Positions 44,501-55,737 of a stretch of 64,000 nucleotides of DNA are shown here, piece after piece. The translations under genes and the position numbers were made by a program. This DNA comes from Anomaloglossus baeobatrachus. Lineage: Eukaryota > Chordata > Amphibia > Anura > Aromobatidae. Under the pieces are notes generated by a model. That model saw nothing but the letters and a program-made list of their open reading frames with translations, was not told the DNA's origin and did no database searches. The DNA is taken from NCBI RefSeq assembly GCF_048569485.1, contig NC_134355.1, positions 394,791,422 to 394,855,421 on the forward strand, given 5' to 3'. The stretch's first letter is position 1, and each line of letters opens with the position of its first letter.

Positions 44501-47500
44501 GGAGACGTGTACAGAGCTGGTTGCTGGGCAGGGAGACGTGTACAGAGCCGGGTGATGGGCAGGGAGACGTGTACAGAGCCGGGTGCTGGGCAGGGAGCCG
44601 TGTACAGAGTTGGTTGCTGGGCAGGGAGACGTGTACAACGCAGGGTGCTGGGCAGGGAGACGTGTACAGAGCTGGTTGCTGGGCAGGGAGCCGTGTACAG
44701 AGCCGGGTGCTGGGCAGGGAGCCGTGTACACAGCCGGGTGCTGGGCAGGGAGCCGTGTACAGAGCTGGTTCTGTGCAGGGAGCCGTGTACACAGCCGGGT
44801 GCTGGGCAGGTAGCCATGTACAGAGCTGGGTGCTGGGCAGGGAGCTGTGTACAGAGCTGGGTGCTGGGCAAGGAGCAGTGTACAGAGCCGGGTGCTGGGC
44901 AGGAAGCCGTGTACACAGCCGGGTGCTGGGCAGGAAGCCGTGTACACAGCCGGGTGCTGGGCAGGGAGCCGTGTACACAGCCGGGTGCTGACAGGGAGCC
45001 GTGTACAGAGCCGGGTGCTGGGCAGGGAGATGTGTACAGAGCCGGGTGCTGGGCAGGGAGACGTGTACAGAGCTGGTTGCTGGGCAGGGAGACGTGTACA
45101 GAGCTGGTTGCTGGGCAGGGAGACGTGTACAGAGCTGGTTGCTGGGCAGGGAGACGTGTACAGAGCTGGTTGCTGGGCAGGGAGACGTGTACAGAGCTGG
45201 TTGCTGGGCAGGGAGACGTGTACAGAGCCGGGTGATGGGCAGGGAGACGTGTACACAGCCGGGTGCTGGGCAGGAAGCCGTGTACACAGCCGGGTGCTGG
45301 GCAGGAAGCCGTGTACACAGCCGGGTGCTGGGCAGGGAGCCGTGTACACAGCCGGGTGCTGGGCAGGGAGCCGTGTACAGAGCCGGGTGCTGGGCAGGGA
45401 GCCGTGTACAGAGCCGGGTGCTGGGCAGGGAGCCGTGTACACAGCCGGGTGCTGGGCAGGGAGCCGTGTACACAGCCGGGTGCTGGGCAGGGAGCCGTGT
45501 ACAGAGCTGGTTGCTGGGCAGGGAGACGTGTACAGAGCTGGTTGCTGGGCAGGGAGACGTGTACAGAGCTGGTTGCTGGGCAGGGAGACGTGTACAGAGC
45601 TGGTTGCTGGGCAGGGAGACGTGTACAGAGCCGGGTGATGGGCAGGGAGACGTGTACAGAGCCGGGTGCTGGGCAGGGAGCCGTGTACAGAGTTGGTTGC
45701 TGGGCAGGGAGACGTGTACAACGCAGGGTGCTGGGCAGGGAGACGTGTACAGAGCTGGTTGCTGGGCAGGGAGCCGTGTACAGAGCCGGGTGCTGGGCAG
45801 GGAGCCGTGTACACAGCCGGGTGCTGGGCAGGGAGCCGTGTACAGAGCTGGTTCTGTGCAGGGAGCCGTGTACACAGCCGGGTGCTGGGCAGGTAGCCAT
45901 GTACAGAGCTGGGTGCTGGGCAGGGAGCAGTGTACAGAGCTGGGTGCTGGGCAAGGAGCAGTGTACAGAGCCGGGTGCTGGGCAGGAAGCCGTGTACACA
46001 GCCGGGTGCTGGGCAGGAAGCCGTGTACACAGCCGGGTGCTGGGCAGGAAGCCGTGTACACAGCCGGGTGCTGGGCAGGGAGCCGTGTACACAGCCGGGT
46101 GCTGGGCAGGGAGCCGTGTACAGAGCCGGGTGCTGGGCAGGGAGATGTGTACAGAGCCGGGTGCTGGGCAGGGAGCCGTGTACAGAGCTGGTTGCTGGGC
46201 AGGGAGACGTGTACAGAGCTGGTTGCTGGGCAGGGAGACGTGTACAGAGCTGGTTGCTGGGCAGGGAGACGTGTACAGAGCTGGTTGCTGGGCAGGGAGA
46301 CGTGTACAGAGCTGGTTGCTGGGCAGGGAGACGTGTACAGAGCTGGTTGCTGGGCAGGGAGACGTGTACACAGCCGGGTGCTGGGCAGGGAGACGTGTAC
46401 AGAGCTGGTTGCTGGGCAGGGAGCCGTGTACACAGCCGGGTGCTGGGCAGGGAGACGTGTACACAGCCGGGTGCTGGGCAGGGAGACGTGTACAGAGCTG
46501 GGTGCTGGGCAGGGAGACGTGTACAGAGCCGGGTGCTGGGCAGGGAGAGGTGTACAGAGCCGGGTGCTGGGCAGTGAGCTGTGTACAGAGCTGGGTGCTG
46601 GGCACGGAACCATGTACAGAGCCGTGTATTGGGCAGGGAGCCGTGTACAGCGCTGGGTGCTGGGCAGGGAGCCGTGTACAGAGCCGGGTGCTGGGCAGGG
46701 AGCCATGTACAGAGCCGGGTGCTGGGCAGGGAGCCGTGTACAGAGCCGGGTGCTGGGCAGGGAGACGTGTACAGAGCTGGTTGCTGGGCAGGGAGACGTG
46801 TACAGAGCTGGTTGCTGGGCAGGGAGACGTGTACAGAGCTGGTTGCTGGGCAGGGAGACGTGTACAGAGCTGGTTGCTGGGCAGGGAGACGTGTACACAG
46901 CCGGGTGCTGGGCAGGGAGACGTGTACAGAGCTGGTTGCTGGGCAGGGAGCCGTGTACACAGCCGGGTGCTGGGCAGAGAGACGTGTACAGAGCCGGGTG
47001 CTGGGTAGGGAGACGTGTACAGAGCCGGGTGCTGGGCAGGGAGAGGTGTACAGAGCCGGGTGCTGGGCAGGGAGCTGTGTACAGAGCTGGGTGCTGGGCA
47101 GGGAACCATGTACAGAGCCGTGTACTGGGCAGGGAGCCGTGTATAGAGCCGTGTACTGGGCAGGGAGCAGTGTACAGCGCTGGGTGCTGGGCAGGGAGCC
47201 GTGTACAGAGCTGGGTGCTGGGCAGGGAGCCGTGTACAGAGCCGGGTGCTGGGCAGGGAGCCGTGTACACAGCCGGGTGCTGGGCAGGGAGCCGTGTACA
47301 GAGCTGGGTGCTGGGCAGGGAGCCGTGTACACAGCTGGTTGCTGGGCAGGGAGACGTGTACACAGCTGGTTGCTGGGCAGGGAGCCGTGTACACAGCCGG
47401 GTGCTGGGCAGGGAGCCGTGTACAGATCTGGGTGCTGGTCAGGGAGCTGTGTATAGAGCTGGGTGATGGCAGGGAGCAGTGTACAGAGCCGGGTGCTGGG

Positions 47501-50500
47501 CAGGGAGCCGTGTACACAGCCGGGTGCTGGGCAGGGAGACGTGTACAGAGCCGGGTGCTGGGTAGGGAGCCGTGTACAGAGCTGGGTGCTGTTCAGGGAG
47601 CCGTGTACACAGCCGGGTGCTGGGCAGGGAGCCGTGTACACAGCCGGGTGCTGGGCAGGGAGACGTGTACACAGCCGGGTGCTGGGCAGGGAGACGTGTA
47701 CACAGCCGGGTGCTGGGCAGGGAACCATGTACAGAGCTGGGTGCTGGGCTGTGAGCCGTGTACAGAGCCGGGTTCTGGGCAGGGAGAGGTGTACAGAGCC
47801 GGGTGCTGGGCAGGGAGCCGTGTACAGAGCCGGGTGCCGTGTACAGAGCCGGGTGCTGGGCAGGGAGCCGTGTACACAGCCGGGTGCTGGGCAGGGAGCC
47901 GTGTACACAGCCGGGTGCTGGGCAGGGAGCCGTGTACAGAGCTGGTTGCTGGGCAGGGAGACGTGTACAGAGCTGGTTGCTGGGCAGGGAGACGTGTACA
48001 GAGCTGGTTGCTGGGCAGGGAGACGTGTACAGAGCTGGTTGCTGGGCAGGGAGACGTGTACAGAGCCGGGTGATGGGCAGGGAGACGTGTACAGAGCCGG
48101 GTGCTGGGCAGGGAGCCGTGTACAGAGTTGGTTGCTGGGCAGGGAGCCGTGTACAGAGTTGGTTGCTGGGCAGGGAGACGTGTACAACGCAGGGTGCTGG
48201 GCAGGGAGACGTGTACAGAGTTGGTTGCTGGGCAGGGAGCCGTGTACAGAGCCGGGTGCTGGGCAGGGAGCCGTGTACACAGCCGGGTGCTGGGCAGGGA
48301 GCCGTGTACAGAGCTGGTTCTGTGCAGGGAGCCGTGTACACAGCCGGGTGCTGGGCAGGTAGCCATGTACAGAGCTGGGTGCTGGGCAGGGAGCTGTATA
48401 CAGAGCTGGGTGCTGGGCAAGGAGCAGTGTACAGAGCCGGGTGCTGGGCAGGAAGCCGTGTACACAGCCGGGTGCTGGGCAGGAAGCCGTGTACACAGCC
48501 GGGTGCTGGGCAGGGAGCCGTGTACACAGCCGGGTGCTGGGCAGGGAGCCGTGTACAGAGCCGGGTGCTGGGCAGGGAGATGTGTACAGAGCCGGGTGCT
48601 GGGCAGGGAGCCGTGTACAGAGCTGGTTGCTGGGCAGGGAGACGTGTACAGAGCTGGTTGCTGGGCAGGGAGACGTGTACAGAGCTGGTTGCTGGGCAGG
48701 GAGACGTGTACAGAGCTGGTTGCTGGGCAGGGAGACGTGTACAGAGCTGGTTGCTGGGCAGGGAGACGTGTACAGAGCTGGTTGCTGGGCAGGGAGACGT
48801 GTACACAGCCGGGTGATGGGCAGGGAGACGTGTACACAGCCGGGTGCTGGGCAGGAAGCCGTGTACACAGCCGGGTGCTGGGCAGGGAGCCGTGTACACA
48901 GCCGGGTGCTGGGCAGGGAGCCGTGTACAGAGCCGGGTGCTGGGCAGGGAGCCGTGTACACAGCCGGGTGCTGGGCAGGGAGCCGTGTACACAGCCGGGT
49001 GCTGGGCAGGGAGCCGTGTACAGAGCTGGTTGCTGGGCAGGGAGACGTGTACAGAGCTGGTTGCTGGGCAGGGAGACGTGTACAGAGCTGGTTGCTGGGC
49101 AGGGATACGTGTACAGAGCTGGTTGCTGGGCAGGGAGACGTGTACAGAGCCGGGTGATGGGCAGGGAGACGTGTACAGAGCCGGGTGCTGGGCAGGGAGC
49201 CGTGTACAGAGTTGGTTGCTGGGCAGGGAGACGTGTACAACGCAGGGTGCTGGGCAGGGAGACGTGTACAGAGCCGGGTGCTGGGCAGGGAGCCGTGTAC
49301 AGAGTTGGTTGCTGGGCAGGGAGACGTGTACAACGCAGGGTGCTGGGCAGGGAGACGTGTACAGAGCTGGTTGCTGGGCAGGGAGCCGTGTACAGAGCCG
49401 GGTGCTGGGCAGGGAGCCGTGTACACAGCCGGGTGCTGGGCAGGGAGCCGTGTACAGAGCTGGTTCTGTGCAGGGAGCCGTGTACACAGCCGGGTGCTGG
49501 GCAGGTAGCCATGTACAGAGCTGGGTGCTGGGCAGGGAGCTGTGTACAGAGCTGGGTGCTGGGCAAGGAGCAGTGTACAGAGCCGGGTGCTGGGCAGGAA
49601 GCCGTGTACACAGCCGGGTGCTGGGCAGGAAGCCGTGTACACAGCCGGGTGCTGGGCAGGGAGCTGTGTACACAGCCGGGTGCTGGGCAGGGAGCCGTGT
49701 ACACAGCCGGGTGCTGGGCAGGGAGCCGTGTACAGAGCCGGGTGCTGGGCAGGGAGATGTGTATAGAGCCGGGTGCTGGGCAGGGAGCCGTGTACAGAGC
49801 TGGTTGCTGGGCAGGGAGACGTGTACAGAGCTGGTTGCTGGGCAGGGAGACGTGTACAGAGCTGGTTGCTGGGCAGGGAGACGTGTACAGAGCTGGTTGC
49901 TGGGCAGGGAGCCGTGTACAGAGCCGGCTGCTGGGCAGGGAGCCGTGTACAGAGCTGGTTGCTGGGCAGGGAGTCGTGTACAGAGCCGGGTGCTGGGCTG
50001 GGTGCTGTGTACAGAGCCGGGTGCTGGGCAGGGAGCTGTGTACAGAGCTGGGTGCTGGGCAGGGAGCAGTGTACAGAGCCGGGTGCTGGGCAGGGAGCAG
50101 TGTACAGAGCCGGGTGCTGGGCAGGGAGCTGTGTACAGAGCTGGGTGCTGGGCAGGGAGCCGTGTACACAGCCGGGTGCTGGGCAGGGAGCCGTGTACAC
50201 AGCCGGGTGCTGGGCAGGGAGCCGTGTACAGAGCTGGGTGCTGGGCAGGGAGCAGTGTACACAGCCGGGTGCTGGGCAGGGAGCCGTGTACAGAGCTGGG
50301 TACTGGGCAGGGAGCCGTGTACACAGCCGGGTTCTGGGCAGGGAACCATGTACAGAGCTGGGTGCTGGGCTGTGAGCCGTGTACAGAGCCGGGTTCTGGG
50401 CAGGGCGAGGTGTACAGAGCCGGGTGCTGGGCAGGGAGCCGTGTACAGAGCCGGGTGCTGGGCAGGGAGCCGTGTACAGAGCCGGGTGCTGGGCAGGGAG

Positions 50501-53500
50501 CCGTGTACAGAGCTGGGTACTGGGCAGGGAGCCGTGTACAGAGCTGGGTGCTGGGCAGGGAGACGTGTACAGAGCTGGTTGCTGGGCAGGGAGACGTGTA
50601 CAGAGCCGGGTGCTGGGCAGGGAGCCGTGTACAGAGCCGGTTACTGGGCAGGGAGACGTGTACAGAGCTGGGTGCTGGGCAGGGAGACGTGTACAGAGCC
50701 GGGTGCTGGGCAGGGAGCCGTGTACAGAGCCGGGTGCTGGGCAGGGAGCCGTGTACAGAGCTGGTTGCTGGGCAGGGAGACGTGTACAGAGCCGGGTGAT
50801 GGGCAGGGAGACGTGTACAGAGCCGGGTGCTGGGCAGGGAGCCGTGTACAGAGTTGGTTGCTGGGCAGGGAGACGTGTACAACGCAGGGTGCTGGGCAGG
50901 GAGACGTGTACAGAGCTGGTTGCTGGGCAGGGAGACGTGTACAGAGCTGGTTGCTGGGCAGGGAGACGTGTACAGAGCTGGTTGCTGGGCAGGGAGACGT
51001 GTACAGAGCCGGGTGATGGGCAGGGAGACGTGTACAGAGCCGGGTGCTGGGCAGGGAGCCGTGTACAGAGTTGGTTGCTGGGCAGGGAGACGTGTACAAC
51101 GCAGGGTGCTGGGCAGGGAGACGTGTACAGAGCTGGTTGCTGGGCAGGGAGCCGTGTACAGAGCCGGGTGCTGGGCAGGGAGCCGTGTACACAGCCGGGT
51201 GCTGGGCAGGGAGCCGTGTACAGAGCTGGTTCTGTGCAGGGAGCCGTGTACACAGCCGGGTGCTGGGCAGGTAGCCATGTACAGAGCTGGGTGCTGGGCA
51301 GGGAGCTGTGTACAGAGCTGGGTGCTGGGCAAGGAGCAGTGTACAGAGCCGGGTGCTGGGCAGGAAGCCGTGTACACAGCCGGGTGCTGGGCAGGAAGCC
51401 GTGTACACAGCCGGGTGCTGGGCAGGGAGCCGTGTACACAGCCGGGTGCTGGGCAGGGAGCCGTGTACAGAGCCGGGTGCTGGGCAGGGAGATGTGTACA
51501 GAGCCGGGTGCTGGGCAGGGAGCCGTGTACAGAGCTGGTTGCTGGGCAGGGAGACGTGTACAGAGCTGGTTGCTGGGCAGGGAGACGTGTACAGAGCTGG
51601 TTGCTGGGCAGGGAGACGTGTACAGAGCTGGTTGCTGGGCAGGGAGACGTGTACAGAGCCGGGTGATGGGCAGGGAGACGTGTACAGAGCCGGGTGCTGG
51701 GCAGGGAGCCGTGTACAGAGTTGGTTGCTGGGCAGGGAGACGTGTACAACGCAGGGTGCTGGGCAGGGAGACGTGTACAGAGCTGGTTGCTGGGCAGGGA
51801 GCCGTGTACAGAGCCGGGTGCTGGGCAGGGAGCCGTGTACACAGCCGGGTGCTGGGCAGGGAGCCGTGTACAGAGCTGGGTGCTGGGCAGGGAGCAGTGT
51901 ACACAGCCGGGTGCTGGGCAGGGAGCCGTGTACAGAGCTGGGTACTGGGCAGGGAGCCGTGTACACAGCCGGGTTCTGGGCAGGGAACCATGTACAGAGC
52001 TGGGTGCTGGGCTGTGAGCCGTGTACAGAGCCGGGTTCTGGGCAGGGCGAGGTGTACAGAGCCGGGTGCTGGGCAGGGAGCCGTGTACAGAGCCGGGTGC
52101 TGGGCAGGGAGCCGTGTACAGAGCCGGGTGCTGGGCAGGGAGCCGTGTACAGAGCTGGGTACTGGGCAGGGAGCCGTGTACAGAGCTGGGTGCTGGCAGG
52201 GAGACGTGTACAGAGCTGGTTGCTGGGCAGGGAGACGTGTACAGAGCGGGTGCTGGCAGGGAGCCGAGTACAGAGCGGTTACTGGGCAGGGAGACGTGTA
52301 CAGAGCTGGGTGCTGGGCAGGGAGACGTGTACAGAGCCGGGTGCTGGGCAGGGAGCCGTGTACAGAGCCGGTTGCTGGGCAGGGAGCCGTGTACAGAGCT
52401 GGGTGCTGGGCAGGGAGCCGTGTACAGAGCCGGGTGCTGGGCAGGGAGCCGTGTACAGAGCCGGGTGCTGGGCAGGGAGCCGTGTACAGAGCCGGGTGCT
52501 GGGCAGGGAGCCGTGTACAGAGCTGGGTGCTGGGCAGGGAGCCGTGTACAGAGCCGGGTGCTGGGCAGGGAGCCGTGTACAGAGCCGGGTGCTGGGCAGG
52601 GAGCCGTGTACAGAGCCGGGTGCTGGGCAGGGAGCCGTGTACAGAGCCGGGTGCTGGGCAGGGAGCCGTGTACAGAGCTGGGTGCTGGGCAGGGAGCCGT
52701 GTACACAGCTGGGTGCTGGGCAGGGAGCCGTGTACAGAGCTGGGTGCTGGGCAGGGAGCCGTGTACACAGCTGGGTGCTGGGCAGGGAGCCGTGTACAGA
52801 GCCGGGTGCTGGGCAGGGAGCCGTGTACAGAGCCGGGTGCTGGGCAGGGAGCCGTGTACAGAGCTGGGTGCTGGGCAGGGAGCCGTGTACAGAGCTGGGT
52901 GCTGGGCAGGGAGCCGTGTACAGAGCTGGGTGCTGGGCAGGGAGCCGTGTACAGAGCCGGGTGCTGGGCAGGGAGCCGTGTACACAGCTGGGTGCTGGGC
53001 AGGGAGCCGTGTACAGAGCTGGGTGCTGGGCAGGGAGCCGTTGTACAGAGCTGGGTGCTGGGCAGGGAGACGTGTACAGAGCTGGGTGCTGGGCAGGGAG
53101 CCGTGTACAGAGCTGGGTGCTGGGCAGGGAGCCGTGTACAGAGCTGGGTGCTGGGCAGGGAGCCGTGTACAGAGCCGGGTGCTGGGCAGGGAGCCGTGTA
53201 CAGAGCTGGGTGCTGGGCAGGGAGCCGTGTACACAGCCGGGTGCTGGCAGGGAGTCGTGTACAGAGCCGGGTGCTGGGCAGGGAGTCGTGTACAGAGCCG
53301 GGTGCTGGGCAGGGAGCCGTGTACAGAGCCGGGTGCTGGGCAGGGAGCCGTGTACAGAGCCGGGTGCTGGGCAGGGAGCTGTGTACAGAGCTGGGTGCTG
53401 GGCAGGGAGCCGTGTACACAGCCGGGTGCTGGGCAGGGAGCCGTGTACACAGCCGGGTGCTGGGCAGGGAGCCGTGTACACAGCCGGGTGCTGGGCAGGG

Positions 53501-53620
53501 AGCCGTGTACACAGCCGGGTGCTGGGCAGGGAGCCGTGTACACAGCTGGGTGCTGGGCAGGGAGCCGTGTACAGAGCCGGGTGCTGGGCAGGGAGCCGTG
53601 TACAGAGCTGGTTCTGTGCA
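38564..53620. repeat. 15-kb minisatellite, 31-bp unit, about 485 copies
   Basis: The unit consists of 'cagggagccgtgtacagag' plus 'ccgggtgctggg'. Common variants are agctgggtgctggg, agctggttgctggg, gacgtgtaca, gtgtacacagcc and catgtacaga. Occasional units are 29 or 30 bp. There is a palindromic tgtaca in almost every unit and usually two CpGs. Rare variants recur at fixed distances, showing higher-order repeats (see findings). As 31 is not a multiple of three and the unit has no stop in any frame, very long frames exist on both strands, the longest about 4,167 codons at 41009-53512 (-). These are repeat by-products. The array ends about 230 bp before the LMBRD1 start codon. Confidence 0.97.
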
Positions 53621-53639
53621 GGAAGCCTTTGTTCCAGTG

Positions 53640-53845
53640 AGAAATCCTTCCGTTCCCCGTCAGGTAACCGGATGGCTTCTTGTTGTCGTGGTTACGGGGA
53701 CGCTTCCCCAGTGCAGTTCAGGCCCCGCCCCCAGGACCCGGCACAGGAAGGGGGCGGCCCGACCCCGCTGATTGGCCTCTATGTCGGACCGCTACGGGCA
53801 GGAGCAGCTGTCACGGGGTTTGCGGGGGAAGCAGGAAGCGAAGAG
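53640..53845 (+). promoter_or_regulatory. CpG-rich promoter / 5' UTR of LMBRD1
   Basis: GC-rich, CpG-rich sequence with GC boxes 'ccccgcccc' (about 53723) and 'gggggcgg' (about 53750), and an inverted CCAAT box (ATTGG, 53771-53775). No TATA box is seen, as usual for housekeeping genes. The start site is most likely at about 53800-53840. An ATG at 53781 opens a 27-codon frame that overlaps the main start, if the transcript begins far enough upstream. The minisatellite ends about 20 bp to the left. Confidence 0.65.
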
Positions 53846-53896
53846 ATGGCGGCGGACCTGGTGATCGGCTGGAGCATCTTCGGACTGGTGCTGCTG
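53846..53896 (+). CDS. lmbrd1: LMBRD1 exon 1, coding part (lysosomal cobalamin transport protein)
   Basis: The exon encodes MAADLVIGWSIFGLVLL and stops at a GT donor (ctgctg|gtaggc, 53897), phase 0. Vertebrate LMBRD1 begins with the same pattern, (A)ELVIGWCIFGLLLL, the first membrane span, after a short variable N terminus. LMBRD1 is a multi-pass lysosomal membrane protein of about 540 residues needed, with ABCD4, to export vitamin B12 (methylmalonic aciduria cblF gene). The start has a strong context (G at -3 and +4) and lies behind a CpG promoter. The expected second exon (FCWxYVRKYQS...) was not found in the remaining 10 kb, so intron 1 runs past the window end. The match is short and from memory; the promoter, Kozak context and donor add support. 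Confidence 0.72.
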
Positions 53897-54449
53897 GTAG
53901 GCTGCGGGCATTGGGTGCTATTAGGGGGCGTAGTGTGCCCGCCCATCCAGGAGGGGCAGCCTGTGCCAGGGGGTAAACAAGCCTCACACACGTGCTGCTG
54001 CGCCATCTGATCGGGCACCATGCGATCCCTAGGAGATCGGCACTGCAGTGCCCGGGCATAAGGGGCAGCTGGAAGTCTGCAGATAGGTGGTGTGTGTATA
54101 TGGAGGATCCGCGGTGTCACTGTGCCAGGGGGCAACCTATGGGGCATGTTACCACATTGAGTGATACAGACGGACACTTGTCCGCAGGAGCGCCCCTGTG
54201 TAACAATGCACAGTGCTCTGCTTTGGGGGCAGTAATGGGCCCCTGTAGAAGGACAGTGTATGGCCCCTGGAAGCCCAATAACTCACCAAGAAGCCCAGTC
54301 CTCACACATTGGAGGTACTGCAGTAATGGGCCCTCTACCTCCTGGCCCCCAAATAGCTGCACAGGTTGCCCCAATATGTCTGTCCTTGTGTCATCTGCAG
54401 CTCTTGTTTTGCCCTGAAGGTTATGTGGGAAATTGCCCATATGCACTGT

Positions 54450-55425
54450 GGGGGGGGACGGGCGCCGTGTGCGGCTCTGCTCCGCGCAGGGGGGGGGTGC
54501 CGTGTGCGGCTCTGCTCCGCGCAGGGTGGGGGGGGGGGGACGGGCGCCGTGTGCGGCTCTGCTCCGCGCAGGGTGGGGGGGGGGGGGACGGGCGCCGTGT
54601 GCGGCTCTGCTCCGCGCAGGGGGGGGGGGCGCCGTGTGCGGCTCTGCTCCGCGCAGGGGGGGGGGTGCCGTGTGCGGCTCTGCTCCGCGCAGGGTGGGGG
54701 GGGGGGACGGGCGCCGTGTGCGGCTCTGCTCCGCGCAGGGGGGGGGGCGCCGTGTGCGGCTCTGCTCCGCGCAGGGGGGGGGCGCCGTGTGCGGCTCTGC
54801 TCCGCGCAGGGGGGGGGTGCAGTGTGCGGCTCTGCTCCGCGCAGGGGGGGGGGTGCAGTGTGCGGCTCTGCTCCGCGCAGGGGGGGGTGCCGTGTGCGGC
54901 TCTGCTCCGCGCAGGGGGGGGGGGGGGGGGACGGGCGCCGTGTGCGGCTCTGCTCCGCGCAGGGTGGGGGGGCGCCGTGTGCGGCTCTGCTCCGCGCAGG
55001 GTGGGGGGGGGGGACGGGCGCTGTGTGCGGCTCTGCTCCGCGCAGGGGGGGGGGGGGGGGCGCCGTGTGCGGCTCTGCTCCGCGCAGGGTGGGGGGGGGG
55101 GGCGGGCGCTGTGTGCGGCTCTGCTCCGCGCAGGGGGGGGGGCGCCGTGTGCGGCTCTGCTCCGCGCAGGGTGGGGGGGGGGGACGGGTGCCGTGTGCGG
55201 CTCTGCTCCGCGTTGGGGGGGGGGGGCGCCGTGTGCGGCTCTGCTCCGCGCAGGGTGGGGGGGGGGACGAGCGCCGTGTGCGGCTCTGCTCCGCGCAGGG
55301 GGGGGGGCGCCGTGTGCGGCTCTGCTCCGGGGGGGGTGGGGGGGGCGCCGTGTGCGGCTCTGCTCCGCGCAGGGGGGGTGGGTGGGGGGGGGGGGACGGG
55401 CGCCGTGTGCGGCTCTGCTCATAGA
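54450..55425. repeat. G-run / CpG minisatellite, about 24 units of 36-58 bp
   Basis: Each unit has a constant part, 'gccgtgtgcggctctgctcc' plus 'gcgcag', and a variable run of 7-18 G, sometimes followed by 'acgggc'. Length variation comes mainly from the G-runs. The + strand is strongly G-rich with about five CpGs per unit. Long stop-free frames on both strands are by-products. It lies about 550 bp into intron 1. Confidence 0.95.
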
Positions 55426-55737
55426 CCAGTACATGAGATCTGACCCCACAGACCCTCGGTCTGGATGATGACTGGTGCGCACAGGTCTGATCCCCCATAC
55501 GCTCGTCGGACCAGGCGTTGACCAGTGTTCTGGACTCTGCCCTGTTATCAGCTGATTAAGCTCCGCACCAGGAGCAGGTAAATGTGCGCACTCCTCCAAC
55601 TGTCAGGTTTTGCTTTCATTTTCTGAATAGCACCTACACATGTTGAGTGTTTTACCCCATTGCTCTCCTGTTGTTGTTGTTGTTTTTTTTTTTTTTTTTT
55701 TCTTTTGTTTCTTCCAAAAACCATAACTTTTTATTTT

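Noticed and set aside
38564-53620. CRISPR-like array
   Set aside because: Units are contiguous with no unique spacers, vary by point changes, and lie in a vertebrate genome.
38546-54010. Dozens of long overlapping frames, up to about 4,167 codons, on both strands
   Set aside because: They follow from a 31-bp unit without stops in any frame. The phrases cycle with the unit, there is no domain or start context, and both strands are equally open.
53846-54010. Reading through the LMBRD1 donor into a longer single exon
   Set aside because: The similarity to LMBRD1 stops exactly at the GT (53897), and the following residues (GCGHWVLLGGVV) do not match the protein.
54260-55599. Frames rich in CGSAPRR / EQSRTRRPPP repeats
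   Set aside because: By-products of the G-run minisatellite; length depends only on G-run lengths, and all frames are open.
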